Shown here: in pieces, positions 1 through 9,477 of the stretch
Numbering within the stretch: the first letter of the stretch is position 1
Layout of the letters: each line of letters begins with the position of its first letter
Origin: Candidatus Palauibacter soopunensis
GTDB taxonomy: Bacteria > Gemmatimonadota > Gemmatimonadetes > Palauibacterales > Palauibacteraceae
NCBI RefSeq assembly: GCF_947581735.1
Contig: NZ_CANPVT010000053.1
Span: 186,001 to 250,000 of the forward strand
Reading direction: 5' to 3'
Length of the DNA stretch: 64,000 nt
Made by a program: the position numbers and the translations under genes
Notes under the pieces: model-generated
The model's input: only the letters and a program-made list of their open reading frames with translations
Database searches by the model: none
Told to the model about the DNA's origin: nothing

Positions 1-183
1 ACCAACAAGTATCTGGGCGTGCTCGTCGCCGCGAAGTATGCGCGCGAGCTCAACGCCTTGCCGCTCGAACGCTCGCCGTACGGCGCGGAGAAGCTGACGA
101 CGGTCGCCGCGGATGCGCTGACCTCGGAAGAGAAGAAGCTGCAGTACCGGCTGGTCCGGGCGCGCCCCACCCTGATGCCCTAG
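1..183 (+). CDS. rpoZ: RNA polymerase omega subunit, C-terminal part
   Basis: Last 60 codons of a gene that begins left of the window, in frame from the first base to TAG. The residues NKYLGVLVAAKYARELN match the conserved core of RpoZ, the small RNA polymerase subunit that helps fold and assemble beta-prime. coaBC follows after 7 bases; gmk-rpoZ-coaBC is a common bacterial order, so gmk would be expected upstream. The start is not visible. The call rests on one motif plus context. Confidence 0.8.
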   Translation, partial: TNKYLGVLVAAKYARELNALPLERSPYGAEKLTTVAADALTSEEKKLQYRLVRARPTLMP

Positions 184-190
184 CAGCTCC

Positions 191-1408
191 GTGCGGCCCT
201 TCGACGGTCGTCGCGTGCTGCTCGTCGTATCCGGCGGGATCGCCGCATACAAGAGCGCGATCCTCACCCGCCGCCTGATCGAGGCCGGGGCCGGGGTCGA
301 GGTCATCCTGACCGCGTCGGCCGAGCGCTTCATCGGCCGCGTCACGTTCGAGGGGATCACGGGCCGCCCGGTCCACGCGTCGCTGTGGGACCGGCCCATG
401 GCGCATCTGGATCTCGGGCTCGAAGCCGATGTCGTCGTCGTCGCGCCCGCGACGGCCAACCTCATCTCCAGGCTGGCGGTCGGCGCCGCGGACGACCTGG
501 CGACGACCGCCGTGCTGGCCTCGCGGGCGCCGGTGATCATCTGTCCCGCGATGAACACGCGGATGTGGGAGCATCCGATCACACAGGCGAACGTGGCGCG
601 GCTGATCGACGTCGGCTACGGGATCGCCGGGCCGGCCGATGGTCCGCTCGCGGAGGGGGAAAGCGGGCCGGGGCGGCTGCTGGAGCCCGAAGAGATCCTG
701 CCGCGCATCGGACGGGCGCTCGAAACGGCGACCGGTCTGCGCGGACGGAAGGTCGTTGCGACGGCGGGGCCCACGAGAACCGCGCTCGATCCCGTCCGCT
801 TCATCTCGAACCGTTCGTCGGGCCGCATGGGGTTCGCGCTTGCCGAGGCCGCCTGGCGGCGTGGGGGCGAAGTCACGCTCATCAGCGGACCCAGTCGCGT
901 GCCGCGCCCCGCGGGGCCCGACGTGGTGGAGGTCGAGACGGCCGGGGAGATGCTGGCCGCGCTGGAGACCGCGTTGACCGATGCGGACATCCTCCTGATG
1001 GCTGCGGCCGTCGGCGATTTCGAGCCGGCCCGCGCGGCGGACTCGAAAATCAAGAAGACGAGCGGAGCCGGGAAGGGGTTCGAACTCGCGCTCCGGGCGG
1101 GACCGGACCTGCTGCTGGAGACGCGGGCGTTCCGCGAACGGAAGGGAATCTTTACTCTGGGTTTTGCGCTCGAGACGGAGGATCTTCTCACCCGCGGACG
1201 GGAGAAGCTCGAGCGGAAGGGCATGCACCTCGTCGCCGTGAACTCGGCCGTGGAGCCCGGCGCGGGATTCGAGTCCGAGACGAACCGCATCACGTTGATC
1301 GACCGAAGCGGCAGGGTCGAGGAGTTGCCTTTGGCGAAGAAGACCGAGTTGGCGGACGAGCTGCTCGACCGGATCGAAGCCTCGATCCCGGCGGCGGCGG
1401 GGCGGTGA
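191..1408 (+). CDS. coaBC: Bifunctional phosphopantothenoylcysteine decarboxylase / phosphopantothenate-cysteine ligase
   Basis: Joins cysteine to 4'-phosphopantothenate (CoaB) and decarboxylates the product (CoaC) in coenzyme A synthesis. The 405-residue product is full length. The N-terminal flavoprotein half has SGGIAAYKS (14-22), the active-site His in AHLDLG (about 72) and PAMNTRMW (119-126). The CoaB half begins with ATAGPTRTALDP (190-201) and FISNRSSGRMG. Odd point: the CoaC loop that carries a catalytic Cys-Gly in E. coli reads AEGESGPGRL here (154-163), without the cysteine. The GTG start lies 7 bases after rpoZ; the stop overlaps the next gene as GTGA. Confidence 0.95.
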   Translation: MRPFDGRRVLLVVSGGIAAYKSAILTRRLIEAGAGVEVILTASAERFIGRVTFEGITGRPVHASLWDRPMAHLDLGLEADVVVVAPATANLISRLAVGAADDLATTAVLASRAPVIICPAMNTRMWEHPITQANVARLIDVGYGIAGPADGPLAEGESGPGRLLEPEEILPRIGRALETATGLRGRKVVATAGPTRTALDPVRFISNRSSGRMGFALAEAAWRRGGEVTLISGPSRVPRPAGPDVVEVETAGEMLAALETALTDADILLMAAAVGDFEPARAADSKIKKTSGAGKGFELALRAGPDLLLETRAFRERKGIFTLGFALETEDLLTRGREKLERKGMHLVAVNSAVEPGAGFESETNRITLIDRSGRVEELPLAKKTELADELLDRIEASIPAAAGR

Positions 1409-2217
1409 GTCCGCCCGACCTCGGGGCCCGGACGCTCGCCCGCGCCTTTCTCGAGCAGACGCTCTCCGCGGAGGGGAACGCGCTTATGCTCGAGCACGCC
1501 ACCCGCGAAGAGGTCGTCGGCGGCCTGGCCTCCGCCGGGCGCGCGGTGCGGGAGGACGCCGCCGCCCTCCCGGACGGGGCCCCGAGCCCGGATCCCGCGC
1601 CGAAGGAGCCGGAGGTCGTGACGGGGCCGCAGATCGCCGAGGCACCGGACCTGGAGACGCTGGCCGCGCTCGTCGCCTCCTGCGCTCGCTGCACGCTCCA
1701 CGAATCGCGGAAGAACCCGGTCTTCGGCGAGGGCGCGGCGAACGCCCGCGTCGTGTGCGTGGGGGAGGCGCCCGGGGCGCGCGAGGATGAGACCGGCCGC
1801 CCCTTCGTCGGCCGTGCCGGCGGACTGCTCGACCGTCTGCTGCTGTCGATCGGGCTCCCGCGGACGTCCGTCTACATCTGCAACGTCCTGAAGTCCCGGC
1901 CGCCCCGGAACCGCGACCCGCTCCCCGAAGAGGTCGCGGCCTGTTCCCCCTATCTTCTGCGGCAGCTCGCGCTCATCGAACCCGAGGTGATCATCGCCTT
2001 CGGTGCCTTTGCGGCGCGCACGCTGCTCGAGACGAAATCCGCGCTGGGCCGGCTCCGCGGCACCGTGCACCGCTATTCCGGATATCCCGTCGTTGCCACG
2101 TATCACCCGGCGGCGCTGCTCCGCAACCCGGGCTGGATCCGGCCGACGTGGGAGGATCTGCAGATCGTGCGCCGCATGCTCGACGGCGCCGGAGATCGAG
2201 AGGCCCGCATTGGTTGA
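1405..2217 (+). CDS. Uracil-DNA glycosylase, family 4 (iron-sulfur type)
   Basis: Predicted to remove uracil from DNA in base excision repair. Residues from about 90 onward form the family 4 domain: Cys93, Cys96, Cys159 and Cys180 are placed to hold the 4Fe-4S cluster, GEAPGAREDETGRPFVGRAG is the first catalytic motif, and HPAALLRNP is the second. The first 85 residues are a Pro/Ala-rich extension of unknown role. The GTG start overlaps the coaBC stop by 4 bases, so the 270-residue protein is probably translationally coupled to it. Family 4 enzymes occur in thermophiles and many mesophiles. Confidence 0.92.
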   Translation: MSPPDLGARTLARAFLEQTLSAEGNALMLEHATREEVVGGLASAGRAVREDAAALPDGAPSPDPAPKEPEVVTGPQIAEAPDLETLAALVASCARCTLHESRKNPVFGEGAANARVVCVGEAPGAREDETGRPFVGRAGGLLDRLLLSIGLPRTSVYICNVLKSRPPRNRDPLPEEVAACSPYLLRQLALIEPEVIIAFGAFAARTLLETKSALGRLRGTVHRYSGYPVVATYHPAALLRNPGWIRPTWEDLQIVRRMLDGAGDREARIG

Positions 2218-3595
2218 CACGGCGATCAGCCTCCCCAGCGACGGGATCGAAGCCCGCCGCACGCCCTGGTCCGAGGAGGCCGAGATCTCCGTCCTCGGGG
2301 CGATGCTCATCGACGGCGATGCCGTGGCCGTCACCCTCGAACAGATCGACGATTCCGCCTTCCACCGGGAAGGCAACCGCCGGATCTTCCGCGCGATGGT
2401 GCGCCTGTACGGGCGCGGCGACGTCATCGACGCCGTCACGCTGGCGGACGAACTGCAGACGGCCGCGGAACTCGACGCCGTCGGGGGAATGGCGTACCTC
2501 GCGAGACTCGTGGACGCGGTGCCCACTGCCGCCAACGTCGGCCACCACTGCCGGATTCTGCGCGACAAGACGGTGCTCCGGCGGCTCATTTCCAGCGCCA
2601 CGGAGATCATCCAGGACGCCTACGAAACGGGGTCGGGCGACGTCGACGAGACGCTCGACCGCGCGGAGCAGATGATCTTCGAGATCTCGCAGGCGGAGCA
2701 GCGCGGGACCTTCGTCCGCATCAAGGAAGTCCTGCGCTCGACGATGGACCGGATCGACGAACTCGTGCGGAACCCGGGCACGATCACCGGCGTCGCGTCC
2801 GGGTTCCCCGATCTCGACCGCATGACGGCAGGGTTCCAACCGGCCGACCTGGTCGTCCTCGCCGGGCGTCCCTCGATGGGCAAGACGGCCCTCGCCCTGA
2901 ACATCGCGCAGCATACGGCGATCGGCGAGGACGTTCCGGTGGCGATCTTTTCGCTCGAAATGTCGAGAGAGTCGCTCGTTCAGCGGATGCTGAGCGCGGA
3001 GTCAAAGGTGGATTCGAGCCGTATCCGCACGGGGCGGTTGTCGTCCGACGACTTCACGCGCCTGGCGAGCGGAGCCGGACACCTGAACACGGCCCCGATC
3101 TGGATCGACGATACGCCCGCGATCTCGCCCATCGAACTCCGTGCCAAGGTGCGGCGTCTCCACGCCGAAGTCGGCGTCGGGCTCGTCGTGCTCGACTACC
3201 TGCAGCTGATGTCCGGCGGAGCGCGGATCGAGAACCGCCAGCAGGAAATCAGCGCGATCTCCCGGTCGCTGAAGGCGATCGCGAAGGAGGTCGGCGTGCC
3301 GCTACTCGCGCTCTCCCAGCTCTCGCGGGCGCCCGAACAGCGCGAGGGGAATCGGCCGCGGCTCTCCGATCTGCGCGAGTCCGGAGCGATCGAACAGGAT
3401 GCGGACGTCGTCCTCTTCATCTTCCGCGAGGAGATGCACCGCAAGCCGGAAGAAGTGGAGGAACGGGGATTGGCGGGGAAGGCCGAACTCATCGTGGGCA
3501 AACAGCGCAACGGGCCCACGGGAACCGTCGAACTCTACTTCCACAAGGCCTTCACGGCGTTCGAATCCGTGAGCCGCCGTCCGGAACCCGACTAG
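2210..3595 (+). CDS. dnaB: Replicative DNA helicase DnaB
   Basis: Hexameric 5'-3' helicase that unwinds the replication fork and recruits primase. The N-terminal domain begins at EAEISVLGAML, the Walker A is GRPSMGKTALAL (Lys225), Walker B is VVLDYLQLM, followed by SQLSRAPEQR and the arginine-finger region LRESGAIEQDADVV. The TTG start at 2210 overlaps the glycosylase stop by 8 bases and is the only plausible start upstream of the conserved N-terminus. It gives 461 residues, normal for the family. No intein is present. Confidence 0.96.
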   Translation: MVDTAISLPSDGIEARRTPWSEEAEISVLGAMLIDGDAVAVTLEQIDDSAFHREGNRRIFRAMVRLYGRGDVIDAVTLADELQTAAELDAVGGMAYLARLVDAVPTAANVGHHCRILRDKTVLRRLISSATEIIQDAYETGSGDVDETLDRAEQMIFEISQAEQRGTFVRIKEVLRSTMDRIDELVRNPGTITGVASGFPDLDRMTAGFQPADLVVLAGRPSMGKTALALNIAQHTAIGEDVPVAIFSLEMSRESLVQRMLSAESKVDSSRIRTGRLSSDDFTRLASGAGHLNTAPIWIDDTPAISPIELRAKVRRLHAEVGVGLVVLDYLQLMSGGARIENRQQEISAISRSLKAIAKEVGVPLLALSQLSRAPEQREGNRPRLSDLRESGAIEQDADVVLFIFREEMHRKPEEVEERGLAGKAELIVGKQRNGPTGTVELYFHKAFTAFESVSRRPEPD

Positions 3596-4323
3596 TGCGG
3601 GCCGGAGAACCGGCGGCCCCCCGCGGCGTCGGCGCCGTCGTCGTCGCGGCCGGGCAGGGGCATCGCTTCGGCGCGTCGCGGCCCAAGCAGTTCGTCGACC
3701 TCTGCGGAATTCCGGTGCTCGCCTGGTCGGTACGGACGCTCGTGAACCATCCCGACGTCGACCGGGTCGTCGTCGTGCTGTCGCCGCAGCGGGCGGCCTC
3801 GCCCCCGCCGTGGCTTCCGAATGGGGTGCTCGTCGTGTCGGGCGGAGTGTTTCGGGCTGATTCCGTGCGCGCCGGCGCTGCGGCGCTGGGCGGGCAGGTC
3901 GAGACGGTGCTCGTGCATGATGGGGCGCGTCCGTTCATGTCGGCCGAACTCATCTCCCGCGTCGTGGCTGGGGCCCGGAATGGCCCGGCGGTGCCGGTGA
4001 TAGCCGTGGAGGACACGGTGAAGCGGGTGGATGAGGGAGGCTGGATCGAGGCGACCGTGCCGCGTGAGCGACTCCGCCGCGTACAGACGCCACAGGGGTT
4101 TCCGGCCGAAGTTCTGAACCGTACGCACGCGCTCGACGATGCCGGCGCATGGGAAGCGCAGGACGCCGCCGCCATGACGGACGACGCGCTGCTGTGCGAG
4201 CGGCTCGGCATCGACGTTTCCACCGTGGAGGGCGATCCGGCGAACCTGAAGATCACGACGGCGAGCGACCTGGCGCTCGCGCGCGCCATGGTTGAGAGCG
4301 GGTTGATCGCTTTGGGGAGCTAG
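3595..4323 (+). CDS. ispD: 2-C-methyl-D-erythritol 4-phosphate cytidylyltransferase
   Basis: Third step of the MEP isoprenoid pathway: CTP plus methylerythritol phosphate gives CDP-methylerythritol. The sequence shows VVAAGQGHRFGASRPKQFVDL-type nucleotide binding near residue 16, VHDGARPF, RVQTPQGF and the C-terminal VEGDPANLKITTASD. Length 242 is slightly long because of an N-terminal tail. GTG start shares one base with the dnaB stop. ispF, often beside ispD, is about 40 kb away in this window (44111), so the pathway genes are dispersed. Confidence 0.95.
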   Translation: MRAGEPAAPRGVGAVVVAAGQGHRFGASRPKQFVDLCGIPVLAWSVRTLVNHPDVDRVVVVLSPQRAASPPPWLPNGVLVVSGGVFRADSVRAGAAALGGQVETVLVHDGARPFMSAELISRVVAGARNGPAVPVIAVEDTVKRVDEGGWIEATVPRERLRRVQTPQGFPAEVLNRTHALDDAGAWEAQDAAAMTDDALLCERLGIDVSTVEGDPANLKITTASDLALARAMVESGLIALGS

Positions 4324-4327
4324 GGTC

Positions 4328-5032
4328 ATGGACGGGGGCGAGAAGGGGTTCGACGTGGTAAAGTGGCGCGAGTGGGTGGGCGCTGCAGGGGAAGCCGGGC
4401 CGGGCCGGGCGCTGGCGACGGACGACGAAGCGCTGGCCCGGGCGGCGGCGCTGCTCGACGCCCGGGGGGTCGTGGCGCACCCGACCTCGACGGTGTATGG
4501 CCTGGGCGGCCGGCCATGGCCGGATGTGGACGCGCGGATCGCCGCGATCAAACGCCGTCCGCCCGGGCCGCTGATCCGGCTCGCCGCGAGCCGCGATGCG
4601 CTCATGGAGGCGCTGCCCCGGGCGCGGTGGACGGTCGCCGCGTGCCGGCTCGCCGACGCCTTCTGGCCGGGCCCGCTTACCCTGGTGCTGGATGACGGGA
4701 GCGAATCCGGCATCGCGGTGCGCGTCGATCCGCATCCGGTCGTGAGAAGGTTGCTCGAGCGGGCCGGAGGGCTGATGACTTCCACGAGTCTGAACGTGAC
4801 GGAAACACCCCCGGCGAGGACGGGCGCGGAGGTGCGCGCCGCGCTGTCCGCGGTCGGATCCGGGGCGGGCACGGTGGGTTGGCTCGACGCGGGCGATCTC
4901 GCCGATTCGATGCCGTCGACCCTCGTGCGCGTGACGGAGGAGGCGGTCCACGTCCTGCGCGAGGGAGCGGTTCCGGCGACGGACCTTACCCGGGTCCTCT
5001 CCGCGCATCCCGCCGGAAGATCACCCGGATGA
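4328..5032 (+). CDS. tsaC: L-threonylcarbamoyladenylate synthase (TsaC/Sua5/YrdC family)
   Basis: Makes threonylcarbamoyl-AMP from threonine, bicarbonate and ATP for the t6A modification of ANN-decoding tRNAs. Family marks are PTSTVYGLGG (about 56-65), the KxR element in AIKRRPPGPLI, FWPGPLTLVL, AVRVDPHP and the SxN element in TSTSLNVT. About 40 extra residues precede the domain. At 234 residues it lacks the C-terminal Sua5 domain. It overlaps the following phosphatase gene as ATGA; a tsaC-like gene beside a small phosphatase is also seen in Bacillus (ywlC/ywlE). Confidence 0.88.
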   Translation: MDGGEKGFDVVKWREWVGAAGEAGPGRALATDDEALARAAALLDARGVVAHPTSTVYGLGGRPWPDVDARIAAIKRRPPGPLIRLAASRDALMEALPRARWTVAACRLADAFWPGPLTLVLDDGSESGIAVRVDPHPVVRRLLERAGGLMTSTSLNVTETPPARTGAEVRAALSAVGSGAGTVGWLDAGDLADSMPSTLVRVTEEAVHVLREGAVPATDLTRVLSAHPAGRSPG

Positions 5033-5517
5033 ACCTCCTCTTCGTCTGCACCGGCAACATCTGCCGCAGCCCGCTGGCCGAGGTCATCGCGCGGGCCGAG
5101 GCCGACGCGCGGGGGTGGGCGGACGTCTCCTGCGCGTCGGCGGGCACCTTCGCGTTCCCCGGCCAGCCGGCCTCGGGTCCCGGGGTCGCGGTCGCCGCCG
5201 CACACGGACTCGACCTCGCGGCGCACGCCTCGCGGGAACTCTCGCTGGAACTGCTCGAATGGGCCGACCTGATTATCGGCATGGAGGCGTCGCATGCCCG
5301 GGCGGCCGCGCGACTGGTGCCGGACGCGGCCGTACACGTCATGACGGACTTCCTGCCCGCGCACCACGAGCGGAGCAAGGGTGGGGTCCCGGATCCGTAT
5401 GGCGGAGATGTCGAGACGTATGAGGCGACCCGGAAGTTGCTGGCGCTGGCCATGCGGGGGCTCTTCGACGCGCTCGGCGACGACCCGCGAGGAGGACGCG
5501 AAGGGTCCGGCCCGTGA
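5029..5517 (+). CDS. Low-molecular-weight protein tyrosine phosphatase
   Basis: A 162-residue cysteine phosphatase. The P-loop is CTGNICRS with nucleophile Cys7 and Arg13; the general acid lies in DPYGGD (Asp122). The related YwlE arginine phosphatase carries Thr at the fifth P-loop position (CTGNTCRS); here it is Ile11, which favours phosphotyrosine. Candidate partners would be a tyrosine kinase of envelope polysaccharide synthesis, but none is in this window. ATG start overlaps the tsaC stop by 4 bases. Confidence 0.9.
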   Translation: MNLLFVCTGNICRSPLAEVIARAEADARGWADVSCASAGTFAFPGQPASGPGVAVAAAHGLDLAAHASRELSLELLEWADLIIGMEASHARAAARLVPDAAVHVMTDFLPAHHERSKGGVPDPYGGDVETYEATRKLLALAMRGLFDALGDDPRGGREGSGP

Positions 5518-6401
5518 CGCTCCGCTTCACGCTGCTCGGGGATCCCGTGCGGCACTCGATTTCACCCGCCATGCACCGCGCGGCCTTCGAAGTCCTCGGA
5601 CTCGACGCGGAATACGTCGCCCGGCGGATCAGGCCCGACGAGGTCGGACCGGTCATGCGGAGCGCGGAGCTGGCCGGCGGAAACGTGACGCTCCCGCACA
5701 AGCTTCGGGCGGCCCGAGCGCTCGTTGAGCCGAGCGCCGCGGTCCGAGCGACCGGGGCCTGCAACTGCTGGTGGCGTCGACCGGATGGCGAACTCGCGGG
5801 CGACAACACGGATGTCGGCGGGCTCGACATCGCCCTCTCCCGCTTCGGCTTCCAGCCGCAGGGCGCGCGCGTACTTCTCCTCGGCGCCGGGGGCGCGGCC
5901 CGAGCGGCGGTCCATGCGCTGCTCGAAGGCGGAGCGTCGTCCGTCGAAATCCTCAACCGGACGTCGGCACGGGCACACGGGCTGCGCGATGGGGCGATCG
6001 CCCACGCAACCGACGCCGACCGCGTGGCGGACGCCGTGCGCGTGGTCGCGGCCCCGTACTCCGGCGCGACGTACGATCTCGTGCTTAACTCGACGAGCCT
6101 CGGGCTCTCTTCCGGGGATCCGCTCCCCTTCGACCTGGATCGGGACGCGGTGCGGGGCCGGTTTGGCGCCGCCTTCGACATGGTGTACGCGGCCGGAGAG
6201 ACGGCGTGGGTCCGACACGCGCGCACCCTCGGAATCCGGGTCACGGGCGGACTCGACATGCTCGTCGGCCAGGCGGTGCTCTCGCTCGAGCGCTGGTTTC
6301 CCGGGCGCGCGGCCCCGTTCGAAGCGATGCGGGAGGCGGCCGCGGCAGAACTCGCGTTGCGACGGGGACCGGACCCCGGGGACGGATCGAGCGTCGTGTG
6401 A
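5514..6401 (+). CDS. aroE: Shikimate dehydrogenase
   Basis: NADPH-dependent reduction of 3-dehydroshikimate to shikimate for aromatic amino acid synthesis. Visible motifs: substrate serines in HSISPAMH (14-21), catalytic Lys in NVTLPHK, Asp in GDNTDVGG, and the nucleotide loop GAGGAARA. The C-terminal GGLDMLVGQA is typical. Full length at 295 residues. GTG start overlaps the phosphatase stop (GTGA) and its own stop overlaps comF. Confidence 0.95.
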   Translation: MTLRFTLLGDPVRHSISPAMHRAAFEVLGLDAEYVARRIRPDEVGPVMRSAELAGGNVTLPHKLRAARALVEPSAAVRATGACNCWWRRPDGELAGDNTDVGGLDIALSRFGFQPQGARVLLLGAGGAARAAVHALLEGGASSVEILNRTSARAHGLRDGAIAHATDADRVADAVRVVAAPYSGATYDLVLNSTSLGLSSGDPLPFDLDRDAVRGRFGAAFDMVYAAGETAWVRHARTLGIRVTGGLDMLVGQAVLSLERWFPGRAAPFEAMREAAAAELALRRGPDPGDGSSVV

Positions 6402-7234
6402 GGGCCGTGGCGCGCGGCGACCGGCTCCGTCTCGTGGGCAGAGCCGCCGCCGCGGCCTTCGATGCCCTCGTGCCCGCGGCATGTGTAGGGTGCCGGCGCG
6501 GCGTCGCCCCCGATGGCCCGCCGCTCTGCGCTCTGTGCCGGTCGCGACTCCCTCGGCTGGCGAATCCCCGCTGCTTCCGTTGCGCTCAACCGCTCGGCAA
6601 CCTCGCCGCGGCGGCCGGCGAGCCTGTGCGGTGCGGCACGTGCGAGGAGTGGCCCGACGTCCTCGTCGCGGCCGACGCGCCCTTCGCCTTCGAGGGCCCG
6701 GTGGCCCGCACGGTACGTGCCCTGAAATACGACCACTGGCGCGCCCTCGCGCCCTGGATGGCCGGCTGCATGGCGCCTGGCGCCGAGGCGATTGCGTCCC
6801 GTATCGGCGAAGGCGCGCCCTGGCTGGTCCCGGTGCCGCTCACGCCGGCCCGACTGCGGGAACGGAGATTCAACCAGGCCGGGGAACTCGCCCGCGGCTT
6901 GGCCGACCGGGGCGTCGGGTCGCTGGGGCCGTTCCTCGACCGCCTCCCGGGCGGCGGCCGCCAGGCGGGCCTCCGCGGGGCTCTGCGCCGAACGAACGTA
7001 CAGGGTCGTTTCCGGTTACGTGCCGACCCCCCGGACGTATGCCGGAGCGCCATCATCATCGATGATGTGCTCACAACCGGAGCCACCGCCATCGCCTGCG
7101 CCGAGACACTGGCCGAGGCTGGATTCCGCAGCGTGGCCACCGTTAGTTTTGCGCGCACCTTGCGTCCCCTGGACGGGGACGAATCGCCGACAGGGGCCTT
7201 CGCCCCCAATCCTTCCCGAGAGGAATCCGAATGA
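6398..7234 (+). CDS. comF: ComF family double-zinc-ribbon phosphoribosyltransferase-like protein
   Basis: N-terminal half carries four CxxC pairs (CVGC, CALC, CFRC, CGTC), a double zinc ribbon; the C-terminal half is a PRTase fold with the PRPP loop [13 protein letters not shown]. ComF proteins act in the cytoplasm in DNA uptake in naturally transformable bacteria, but many carriers are not known to be competent and the reaction is unproven. GTG at 6398 overlaps the aroE stop; 278 residues. The stop overlaps gap as ATGA. Confidence 0.85.
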   Translation: MRAVARGDRLRLVGRAAAAAFDALVPAACVGCRRGVAPDGPPLCALCRSRLPRLANPRCFRCAQPLGNLAAAAGEPVRCGTCEEWPDVLVAADAPFAFEGPVARTVRALKYDHWRALAPWMAGCMAPGAEAIASRIGEGAPWLVPVPLTPARLRERRFNQAGELARGLADRGVGSLGPFLDRLPGGGRQAGLRGALRRTNVQGRFRLRADPPDVCRSAIIIDDVLTTGATAIACAETLAEAGFRSVATVSFARTLRPLDGDESPTGAFAPNPSREESE

Positions 7235-8259
7235 GTGTGAGGGTTGCCATCAACGGTTTCGGCCGCATCGGCCGGAATATCCTCCGCGCGGCGCTTCAGA
7301 ATCCGCGCGGGGACCTTGATTTCGTTGCGATAAACGATCTCACGGATGCGGCGACGCTCGCCCATCTGTTCAAGTACGACTCCGTGCACGGGCGCTTTCC
7401 AGGCGACGTCCGCGTGGACGGCGGAGAACTCGTGCTGGGAGAGGAACGCGTGCGCGTCTTCTCCGAGCGAGATCCGGCCGACCTCCCGTGGGCGGAACTC
7501 GACGTGGACATCGTGATCGAATCCACGGGGATCTTCCGAAAGCGGGAGGACGCGACCCGGCACCTGCGGGCCGGCGCGAAGAAGGTCCTCATCTCCGCGC
7601 CCGGCATCGAGCCGGACATCACGCTGGTTCTCGGCGTGAACGCGGACGAATACGACCCGGCACAGCACGACGTGATCTCGAACGCGAGCTGCACGACCAA
7701 CTGCATCGCTCCGGTCGTGAAGGTTCTGCTCGACCGGTTCGGTTTCGAGCGCGGCCTCATGACGACGGTCCACGCGTACACGAACGGCCAGCAGCTCCTC
7801 GACCTCCCGCACAAGGACCTCCGGCGCGCCCGCGCCGCCGCGCTCTCGATCATTCCCACGACCACGGGCGCGGCGAAGGCCGTGGGCCTCGTTCTCCCGC
7901 AGGTCAGGGGGAGGCTCGACGGGATGGCGATGCGGGTCCCGACGCCGGACGTATCGATCGTGGACCTCGTCGCCACCGTGTCGCGGGACACTTCGGCGGA
8001 CGAGATCAACGCCGCATTTCGGGAGGCGGCGGCAGGGCCGCTCGACGGCGTGCTCGAATACACCGAAGAACCGCTCGTATCCGTCGACTTCACGGGACAC
8101 CCGGCCAGCGCGATCGTCGACGCAAAGTCGACATCCGTCATGGACGGCACGCTCGTGAAGGTCATCTCGTGGTACGACAACGAGTGGGGGTATTCGAACC
8201 GCCTCGTGGACCTGGCGAGTTTCGTCGGAGAGCGTTTGCCCGCCGGCGTCGGCGCCTGA
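7231..8259 (+). CDS. gap: Glyceraldehyde-3-phosphate dehydrogenase
   Basis: Oxidises glyceraldehyde 3-phosphate to 1,3-bisphosphoglycerate. The NAD site is INGFGRIGR (7-15), the catalytic Cys154 is in SNASCTTNC, and the C-terminus holds [12 protein letters not shown]. Length 342. The ATG has a good ribosome site (AGAGGA) inside the end of comF. It heads gap-pgk-tpiA-secG, consecutive triose-phosphate steps. Confidence 0.97.
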   Translation: MSVRVAINGFGRIGRNILRAALQNPRGDLDFVAINDLTDAATLAHLFKYDSVHGRFPGDVRVDGGELVLGEERVRVFSERDPADLPWAELDVDIVIESTGIFRKREDATRHLRAGAKKVLISAPGIEPDITLVLGVNADEYDPAQHDVISNASCTTNCIAPVVKVLLDRFGFERGLMTTVHAYTNGQQLLDLPHKDLRRARAAALSIIPTTTGAAKAVGLVLPQVRGRLDGMAMRVPTPDVSIVDLVATVSRDTSADEINAAFREAAAGPLDGVLEYTEEPLVSVDFTGHPASAIVDAKSTSVMDGTLVKVISWYDNEWGYSNRLVDLASFVGERLPAGVGA

Positions 8260-8280
8260 GCGGCCCCGACCCGTTCCGTC

Positions 8281-9477
8281 GTGACCCGAACTTTGGGCGA
8301 CCTCCCGGCCGATCTGGCCGGGAAGCGGGGACTCGTGCGGGTGGACTACAACGTGCCGCTCGACGCCGGGCAGGTCGCGGATGCGACGCGCATCGAGGCA
8401 TCGCTGCCGACGCTACGGTGGTTGCTCCGGCGTGACGCCCGGCCGGTGCTGCTCTCGCACCTGGGCCGGCCGGCCGGCCGGCCGGATCCCGCGCTGTCGC
8501 TTGCGCCTGTAGCCTCCGCGCTCGCCGACCGGCTCGGGACCGACGTCCTCTTTTCCGCGCCGTGCGACGGAGAAGACGCGCTCCGCGCAAGCCGCGAACT
8601 GCGAACCGGGCAGGTGCTCCTTGTCGAGAACACGCGTTTCCTCCCCGGGGAGACCGCGAACGACGACGTCCTCGCCGGTCGCCTCGCCCAACTGGGCGAC
8701 TTTTTCGTCAACGACGCGTTCGGCACGCTGCACCGCGCGCACGCCTCGACGACGGGCGTGCCCGCCCTCCTGAACCCTTCCGCGGCGGGGTTGCTGGTCG
8801 AGCGCGAACTGGAGGCACTGGGCGCGCTGGACCGCCCGGGTCGTCCGTTCGTCGTCGCCTTCGGGGGAGCCAAGATCGGTGACAAGATCGAACTCATGCG
8901 CCGCTTCGCGGAACGCGCCGATCTGATCCTGGTGGGTGGCGCCATGGCGAACACGTTCCTCCGCGCACAGGGCATCGAGACAGGGACCTCGCTCGTCGAG
9001 GAGGCGGCGCTGGATCTCGCCCGGTCCATCCTGTCCGCGGGAGGGGAACGGATTCGGCTGCCGACGGACGTGATGGTCCTGGACCGGTCGGGTGGGGAGG
9101 GAGAGAGGGTCCACTGCGTCGGGGTCGATGCGATCAAACCGGAGATGGCGGCCCTCGACATCGGGCCCGAGTCTCGTGTCCGCTACGCCGAGGCGCTGCG
9201 CTCGTGCGCCGCCTTCTTCTGGAACGGTCCGATGGGCCTGTTCGAGGACCCGAGGTTCGAGGCGGGCACGTTCGCCATCGCGGAAGCCGCCGCGGAGGCC
9301 ACGGCGGCGGGCGGATTCACCGTCATCGGCGGGGGCGACTCCGCGGCCGCCGTTCGCCGGGCCGGGCTTTTCGACCGCGTGTCGCATGTCTGCACCGGCG
9401 GCGGCGCGGCCCTCGAGTACCTGTCGAGCGGGCGTCTGCCCGGACTCGACGTCCTCGCTGAAAGGAGGCGTCCGTGA
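8281..9477 (+). CDS. pgk: Phosphoglycerate kinase
   Basis: Transfers phosphate from 1,3-bisphosphoglycerate to ADP. Landmarks are RVDYNVPLD near the N-terminus, LLSHLGRP, FVNDAFGTLHRAHAST, FGGAKIGDKIELM and the C-terminal nucleotide loop GGGDSAAAVRRAG. Length 398, full size. The GTG start is 21 bases after gap with no strong ribosome site, so it may depend on gap translation. A strong AAGGAGG in its last codons serves tpiA. Confidence 0.97.
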   Translation: MTRTLGDLPADLAGKRGLVRVDYNVPLDAGQVADATRIEASLPTLRWLLRRDARPVLLSHLGRPAGRPDPALSLAPVASALADRLGTDVLFSAPCDGEDALRASRELRTGQVLLVENTRFLPGETANDDVLAGRLAQLGDFFVNDAFGTLHRAHASTTGVPALLNPSAAGLLVERELEALGALDRPGRPFVVAFGGAKIGDKIELMRRFAERADLILVGGAMANTFLRAQGIETGTSLVEEAALDLARSILSAGGERIRLPTDVMVLDRSGGEGERVHCVGVDAIKPEMAALDIGPESRVRYAEALRSCAAFFWNGPMGLFEDPRFEAGTFAIAEAAAEATAAGGFTVIGGGDSAAAVRRAGLFDRVSHVCTGGGAALEYLSSGRLPGLDVLAERRRP

